A stretch of DNA of 9,876 nt, from NCBI GenBank assembly GCA_003530935.1, contig DPEO01000035.1, forward strand, positions 12,587-22,462. The letters are read 5' to 3'. Source of the stretch: Desulfomicrobiaceae bacterium (lineage in GTDB: Bacteria; Desulfobacterota; Desulfovibrionia; Desulfovibrionales; Desulfomicrobiaceae). This document shows positions 5,914 to 9,876 of this stretch, one piece after another; positions within the stretch are counted from its first letter, which is position 1, and each line of letters opens with the position of its first letter. The position numbers and the translations under genes are program-made. The notes beneath the pieces were generated by a model, which was not told the origin of the DNA, ran no database searches, and saw only the letters and a list, made by a program, of their open reading frames with translations.

Positions 5914-5929
5914 TCATCACGGCATGACC
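5912..5929 (-). repeat. 6-bp inverted repeat just after the rpsA stop
   Basis: On the minus strand GGTCAT-GCCGTG-ATGACC forms a 6-bp stem with a 6-base loop. Its 3' arm shares two bases with the CCCAGGA arm of the alternative hairpin, so it could act as a third competing fold. Confidence 0.35.
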
Positions 5930-5932
5930 AGA

Positions 5933-7657
5933 TTATTCCTCGTCGCCAGACTCGGCGCTTTCCTCCAACTTCTGGCGGATCATATCTCCCACATTGATAC
6001 CCGTGGAGCCACCCACCTGCGTGGAGCGGTACTCGGCACGGGGTTTGCGCTCTTCCTTGAGGGAAAGGCCCAAGCGGCGCTCGTCCGCGCTCACATGGAT
6101 GACCTTGGCCTCGATGGTCTCGCCTTCCTTGAAGACATCCTTGGGGGTTTTGCCTTTCTTCTTGCTCATCTCGCTCACGTGCACCAGACCCTCGATGCCT
6201 TCCTCCACCTCCACGAACAGGCCAAAGTCCGTGATGTTGGTGATGGTACCCGTCACCGTGGTGCCCACGGGGTAGCGGGCAGGCACCGTGTACCACGGAT
6301 CTTCCGTGAGCTGCTTGATGCCCAGGGTGAACTTTTCGTTGTCCTTGTCCACGGTGAGCACCTTGGCGCGCACGATGTCGCCCACATTGTAGAGCTCGCC
6401 GGGGTGACGGATCTTCTTGGTCCAGGAGAGATCCGAGACATGGATGAGGCCGTCGATGCCGTCCTCGATGCCGATAAAGAGACCGAACTCGGTGATATTC
6501 TTCACCGCAGCCTCCAGCACCGTGCCCTCGGGATATTTTTCGGCCACCAGATCCCACGGATTGGGGTTCACCTGCTTCATACCCAGCGAGATGCGCTTGC
6601 GCTCCAAGTCCACGCCCAGGACCACCACGTCCACTTCGTCACCCACGCGCACCATCTGCGAGGGGTGCCGCAGCTTCCGGGTCCAGGACATCTCGGAGAT
6701 GTGCACCAGGCCTTCCACGCCAGGCTCCAGCTCCACAAAGGCGCCGTAATCCACCAGGTTGGTGACCCGGCCCGAGAGCTTGGTGCCTTCGGGATATTTT
6801 TCCGCAATATTCTGCCACGGATCCGGCACCAGATGCTTGAGCCCCAGAGAAACCTTCTTTTCCTCCCGGTCGAAGCTCAACACCTTGAGCTCCAGCTCAT
6901 CACCGATCTGCACCATCTCACGCGGGTGCTTCACCCGCTTCCAGGCCATGTCCGTGATGTGCAGCAGGCCGTCCAAGCCGCCCAGGTCGATGAAGGCGCC
7001 GTATTCGGTGATATTCTTCACCACGCCGCGCACGATCTGGCCTTCTTCCAAAGTGGAGAGCAGTTCCGCACGCTTGCGGTCACGCTCCTCTTCCAGGATG
7101 ACGCGGCGGGACACGATGACATTGCTGCGCCGGCGGTTCACCTTGAGCACGCGGAACGGAAAATCGCCGTCCACCAAGGCGTCCATGTCCGGAACAGGAC
7201 GCAAATCCACGTGCGAACCCGGCAAGAACGCCTCCAGGCCCTGGATGTCCACCACGTAGCCACCCTTGATGCGCCGCACGATCCGTCCCATGACGGTCTC
7301 GCCGCTTTCCAGCACGCGCTCCAGTTCGTCGAGCACCTGCATGCGCTTGGCCTTTTCCCGGGACAGCACGATGGTGCCTTCCCGTTCGCTCTTGCGCACC
7401 ACATATACGTCCACCACATCGCCGACCTTCACGGCGATCTGGCCATTTTCCATAAATTCCGCGACAGGGATCTGTCCTTCCGATTTGAAATTGACGTCCA
7501 TAAGCACCGCTGCGTCGTCAATCTTCACAACCTCGCCCTTGACGATGGTCCCCTCTTCGATCTCGCCGAAGTCGGAGTCGAGATAGTTTTCCAGCTGGGC
7601 TGCGAAATCCATCTCCATGGTTTCCTCGGGCTGGGTTGTGGTTGGTGTGGTGTGCAT
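5933..7657 (-). CDS. rpsA: 30S ribosomal protein S1
   Basis: S1 binds mRNA on the small ribosomal subunit and helps start translation on structured leaders. The 574-aa protein has six S1 (OB-fold) repeats, at about residues 34-103, 117-187, 203-275, 289-362, 376-449 and 463-535. Repeats 3-6 carry the typical GxVKNITxYGAFIDL...GLLHIS pattern; repeats 1 and 2 are more divergent, as in E. coli S1, where they bind the ribosome. The tail is acidic (ESAESGDEE). The chosen ATG at 7657 has AGGGGG 9 bases upstream. An alternative is the ATG at 7618 with GAGGA close upstream, which would drop 13 Thr/Pro-rich residues. Its promoter candidate lies at 7694-7722 and its leader contains seven U in a row. 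S1 represses its own synthesis in E. coli. rimO lies upstream and mqnE downstream. Confidence 0.97.
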   Translation of the reverse strand: MHTTPTTTQPEETMEMDFAAQLENYLDSDFGEIEEGTIVKGEVVKIDDAAVLMDVNFKSEGQIPVAEFMENGQIAVKVGDVVDVYVVRKSEREGTIVLSREKAKRMQVLDELERVLESGETVMGRIVRRIKGGYVVDIQGLEAFLPGSHVDLRPVPDMDALVDGDFPFRVLKVNRRRSNVIVSRRVILEEERDRKRAELLSTLEEGQIVRGVVKNITEYGAFIDLGGLDGLLHITDMAWKRVKHPREMVQIGDELELKVLSFDREEKKVSLGLKHLVPDPWQNIAEKYPEGTKLSGRVTNLVDYGAFVELEPGVEGLVHISEMSWTRKLRHPSQMVRVGDEVDVVVLGVDLERKRISLGMKQVNPNPWDLVAEKYPEGTVLEAAVKNITEFGLFIGIEDGIDGLIHVSDLSWTKKIRHPGELYNVGDIVRAKVLTVDKDNEKFTLGIKQLTEDPWYTVPARYPVGTTVTGTITNITDFGLFVEVEEGIEGLVHVSEMSKKKGKTPKDVFKEGETIEAKVIHVSADERRLGLSLKEERKPRAEYRSTQVGGSTGINVGDMIRQKLEESAESGDEE

Positions 7658-7670
7658 ACGAGTTTACCCC

Positions 7671-7703
7671 CTAACAAAAAAAGAATTTCGTTTTCCCTAG
7701 CAA
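7671..7703 (-). other. Possible 10-codon leader ORF before rpsA
   Basis: On the minus strand a TTG at 7703 is preceded by AGGAGGAG and opens ten codons that include three phenylalanine codons in a row, ending in TAG (7671-7673), 13 bases before the rpsA ATG. It would be made only from read-through transcripts of rimO, because the predicted rpsA start lies inside it. This is weak: short, a rare start codon, no homolog known to me. Confidence 0.15.
7676..7682 (-). promoter_or_regulatory. U7 tract in the rpsA leader
   Basis: The minus strand has seven T in a row just upstream of the rpsA ribosome site, in an AU-rich stretch of an otherwise GC-rich region. S1 prefers U-rich single-stranded RNA, so this is a plausible S1 contact for translation of its own mRNA or for autoregulation. 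The role is inferred. Confidence 0.4.
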
Positions 7704-7722
7704 AGGCGCTCCTCCTTGACAA
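7694..7722 (-). promoter_or_regulatory. Candidate rpsA promoter
   Basis: On the minus strand TTGTCA (7717-7722) is followed after 17 bases by TAGGGA (7694-7699), with TGC directly before the -10 as in extended -10 promoters. Predicted start near 7687 gives a leader of about 30 bases. The spacer holds an SD-like AGGAGGAG with no good start codon. The -35, spacing and -10 match the dsrC promoter candidate. I see no clear terminator for rimO here, so some read-through is likely. Confidence 0.5.
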
Positions 7723-7744
7723 GCGCAAGACGGCGCCGCATTTT

Positions 7745-9103
7745 TCAGAGTCCATCCGCATCCATGGCCCTGAAATCGCATTCTTCTTCGCTCCCGACGT
7801 CCTCCGCCAAGGTCACGAGATCGTAATCATGCGTGGCGTCCACCCGGGCGCGCACCATGGCCCCGGGCTGTACTTGGGGGCCACTCACGTACGCCACCCC
7901 GTCCACCTCCGGGGCCTGAAACCAGGCCCGGCCTTCAAAAAGCCCAGGCCATTCGGCGCTCGGGTGGTCCACAAGGATCTCCAACTCCTGATCCCGAAAA
8001 CGGGCCAAATACCGACGGCTGATGCGCCGCTGCAAGGCCATGATCCGCCGCCTCCGGCTCTGGCGCACCCGCGGCGGCACCTGGTTTTCGAGGGCTGCAG
8101 CAGGCGTCCCCTCTTCCGGAGAAAAGGCAAACACCCCCACGTGCGTGAGCTCCGTTTCGGCCACAAACGATTCCAACGCCGCAAAATGCGCATCCGTCTC
8201 TCCGGGATAGCCCACGATGAGCGAAGTCCGCAGGGCGGCCTGGGGAAAATAGCGCCGCACCCGCTCCACCACGGCGCGCGGGTCTTGGGTGCGGAAAGGC
8301 CGGCCCATGGCCGCCAGAATCTCTGGATGGACGTGCTGGAACGGAATGTCGAAATATGGCAGCACCGGCGCCCCCAGGTCGCGCATGCCGGCCAAAAGCT
8401 CTTCCGTGAGCCCCGAGGGATAGAGATACATGAGCCGCAACCACGAGAGTCCCGGTATGCGCGCCAAGGCGTCGAGCAGCTGGGCCAGCCCTCGGCGCAT
8501 GCCCAAATCCTGACCGTAGGCGGTCAGATCCTGGGCAACGAGTACGAGTTCCCGCCGTCCTGCGGCCACGCACGCCGAGGCCTCGGCCACCAATTCCTCC
8601 AGCGGACGGCTGCGCAGGCCCCCGCGAATGGACGGGATGGTGCAAAAACGACAGCGGTTGGAGCAGCCTTCCGCGACCTTCAGGTAGGCAAAACTGGGTG
8701 GCGTGCTCACCACGCGGCCATCGGCGGCGGGCTGCAGGCCAAAGTGGCGCAAAATACGCTCCGGCAATTGGCGCTGCCCGGCGATGTCCACCACGAGATC
8801 CACTTCAGGCAGTTCTTGCTGCACCACGTGCGCGCCGTAGCGGGCCACGAGACAGCCGGTCACCACCACGAGCGGGGGGGAGGCCGCCTCCTGGGCCACA
8901 CGCACCATCTCCATGATGGTATCGAGAGATTCCTCCACCGCAGCCTGCAAAAATCCACAGGTATTGACCAGGAGCACCTGGGCCGCTTCCGGGGATTGGG
9001 CCGGCTGGTAGTGCGCACCAAGGCCGCCCAAAATCCGCTCGGTGTCCACACGGTTTTTGGGGCATCCCAAGCTCACCGTGGCGACACGTATCACGTCATC
9101 CAT
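7745..9103 (-). CDS. rimO: Ribosomal protein S12 methylthiotransferase RimO
   Basis: RimO adds a methylthio group to a conserved aspartate of ribosomal protein S12 using two [4Fe-4S] clusters and S-adenosylmethionine. The 452-aa protein has the N-terminal methylthiotransferase domain with Cys14 (SLGCPKNRVDTE), Cys49 and Cys84. The radical SAM motif CSNRCRFC (Cys147, Cys151, Cys154) is followed by TIPSIRG, and a C-terminal TRAM domain lies at about 366-436. SLGCPKN with RVDTE is the RimO signature, which separates it from the tRNA enzyme MiaB. The ATG at 9103 has GAAGGA about 8 bases upstream. It overlaps the end of the Elp3-like gene by 13 bases (stop at 9091), suggesting coupling. rpsA follows 87 bases later. 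Confidence 0.95.
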   Translation of the reverse strand: MDDVIRVATVSLGCPKNRVDTERILGGLGAHYQPAQSPEAAQVLLVNTCGFLQAAVEESLDTIMEMVRVAQEAASPPLVVVTGCLVARYGAHVVQQELPEVDLVVDIAGQRQLPERILRHFGLQPAADGRVVSTPPSFAYLKVAEGCSNRCRFCTIPSIRGGLRSRPLEELVAEASACVAAGRRELVLVAQDLTAYGQDLGMRRGLAQLLDALARIPGLSWLRLMYLYPSGLTEELLAGMRDLGAPVLPYFDIPFQHVHPEILAAMGRPFRTQDPRAVVERVRRYFPQAALRTSLIVGYPGETDAHFAALESFVAETELTHVGVFAFSPEEGTPAAALENQVPPRVRQSRRRRIMALQRRISRRYLARFRDQELEILVDHPSAEWPGLFEGRAWFQAPEVDGVAYVSGPQVQPGAMVRARVDATHDYDLVTLAEDVGSEEECDFRAMDADGL

Positions 9104-9876
9104 ACTCGTATTCCTTCGTTGGCATCAAAAGTCACCCGCTGCGGGACGATCCCCAGGCGAGCCAACACCGGGGCATTGGCGCGGCCATGCCCCCAAAGAT
9201 CCCCCTGCACCCAACGCGGGGCGATCATCCGTTCCACACGCCGCGCGCCCACGGCCCTCGTGAGCATCCGCGCCATGGCCACGGAGCGCGCCATATTGCC
9301 CAACGCCGGATGCCACGGTCCTGCCTGCAACAAAAATCCCGGCTGCGGGGCGAGCCCCACCCGAATGACCCGAATGCCGCGACGCCACAACCGGGGCAAG
9401 GCCTCGGCCACAAGCCCCACCGTGGCCTGAAGCTCCCACGGCTGGTAGCGGCCTTCGGCGTACAGCCGGGCAAGGGGAGTGCCCTCCACCACCACGCAAG
9501 GGTAGATACGCACGACCTTGGGCGCCGCAGCCAGCGTGCACTCCACATCCTCCTGCCAATGCGCCTGGGTATGCCCCGGAAGCCCCGGCAGCAGCTGGAT
9601 CCCCAACTCCAGCCCCGCATCGTGCACCATGCGGCAGGCCGCGTGCGCCTGCGCGCCCGTGTATCCCCGACCGCTTCGGCCAAGCACGGCGGAGTCGAAA
9701 CTCTGCACCCCAAGTTCCACCAAGTCCACACCCCAACGCCGCAAGCGCCGCAGGAGCTGGGGCGACACGGCATCCGGCCGGGTGGAGAGGCGCACCTGCC
9801 CGCGTGCTCCCCAGGTATCCATATGCCGCAGCACGCATTCGAGGACCTGCCGCTGGAGAGCCTCCGGCAAGGCAGT
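9091..9876 (-). CDS. Elp3-like radical SAM protein, 5' part outside the window
   Basis: The frame is open to the window edge and the real start lies beyond it. The first visible residues, TALPEALQRQ, fit the family motif FYGGSFTALP, which normally follows the CxxxCxxC cluster site, so the cluster is outside. Visible blocks are RLSTRPDAVSP, VELGVQSFDSAVLGRSGRGY, LGIQLLPGLPG, VVRIYPCVVVEGTPLARLY, VIRVGLAPQPG and AGPWHPALGN. These match the bacterial Elp3-like radical SAM family without the acetyltransferase domain, known in clostridia near rnc and smc. Its substrate is not known to me; tRNA modification by analogy to Elp3 is only a guess. A TTG at 9870 could be misread as a start but is an internal leucine. 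It overlaps rimO by 13 bases. Confidence 0.85.
   Translation of the reverse strand, partial: TALPEALQRQVLECVLRHMDTWGARGQVRLSTRPDAVSPQLLRRLRRWGVDLVELGVQSFDSAVLGRSGRGYTGAQAHAACRMVHDAGLELGIQLLPGLPGHTQAHWQEDVECTLAAAPKVVRIYPCVVVEGTPLARLYAEGRYQPWELQATVGLVAEALPRLWRRGIRVIRVGLAPQPGFLLQAGPWHPALGNMARSVAMARMLTRAVGARRVERMIAPRWVQGDLWGHGRANAPVLARLGIVPQRVTFDANEGIRVWMT

Noticed and set aside
5861..5920. Upstream extension of mqnE to 5920 (GTG) or 5917 (ATG)
   Set aside because: The stretch is filled by hairpins, has no ribosome site, and the ATG at 5860 has a proper GGAGG.
7722..7744. Terminator for rimO
   Set aside because: Only a 5-bp GGCGC/GCGCC pairing with a long loop is visible and no proper T-run follows it.
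5534..9430. 1298-codon open frame on the plus strand antisense to mqnE, rpsA and rimO
   Set aside because: It mirrors the codon pattern of three clear genes, its product is a His/Leu-rich low-complexity sequence with no domain, and it spans their intergenic regions. High GC at third positions produces such frames.
1..9876. Mobile elements, CRISPR arrays, tRNA or rRNA genes
   Set aside because: I found no transposase or integrase motifs, no regular spaced repeats, and no tRNA or rRNA signatures; all major genes look like core chromosomal genes.

Overview
The window looks like a chromosomal segment of a GC-rich sulfate-reducing bacterium of the Desulfovibrionales type. The best evidence is a 105-aa DsrC whose two C-terminal cysteines fall at residues 93 and 104, as I recall them for Desulfovibrio DsrC. 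A menaquinone gene of the futalosine route and a six-domain ribosomal protein S1 fit that setting. I see no mobile element, CRISPR array, tRNA or rRNA. All long genes look intact except the one cut by the right edge.

Layout. Bases 1-958 are read rightward: a 61-aa zinc-ribbon protein (131-316), a probable 51-aa ORF in the same frame after its TAG stop (344-499), and dsrC (641-958) with its own promoter and a strong terminator (981-1013). Everything else is read leftward. In transcription order from the right edge it runs: an Elp3-like radical SAM gene (cut by the edge), rimO, rpsA, mqnE, a 47-aa single-span membrane protein, a terminator with a UUCG loop (4531-4555), then glgB and malQ. malQ converges on dsrC.

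How the genes fit together. glgB and malQ form a compact glycogen / alpha-glucan operon: the glgB stop codon touches the malQ ribosome binding site. The Elp3-like gene overlaps rimO by 13 bases, so they are probably translationally coupled. RimO modifies ribosomal protein S12 and is followed by rpsA, giving a translation-related block. mqnE makes aminodeoxyfutalosine for menaquinone, the quinone of anaerobic respiration. DsrC carries the sulfur intermediate of dissimilatory sulfite reduction, which is ultimately fed by electrons from the menaquinone pool.

The most interesting non-coding signals are: (a) overlapping, mutually exclusive hairpins between rpsA and mqnE that look like an attenuator; (b) a 16-bp near-perfect inverted repeat over the dsrC -10 region; (c) a shared promoter pattern, TTGACA or TTGTCA then 17-18 bases then TAGGGA or TAGGAG, in front of the zinc-ribbon gene, dsrC and rpsA; and (d) a U-rich rpsA leader. 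Nothing here is clearly a new defence or mobile system.
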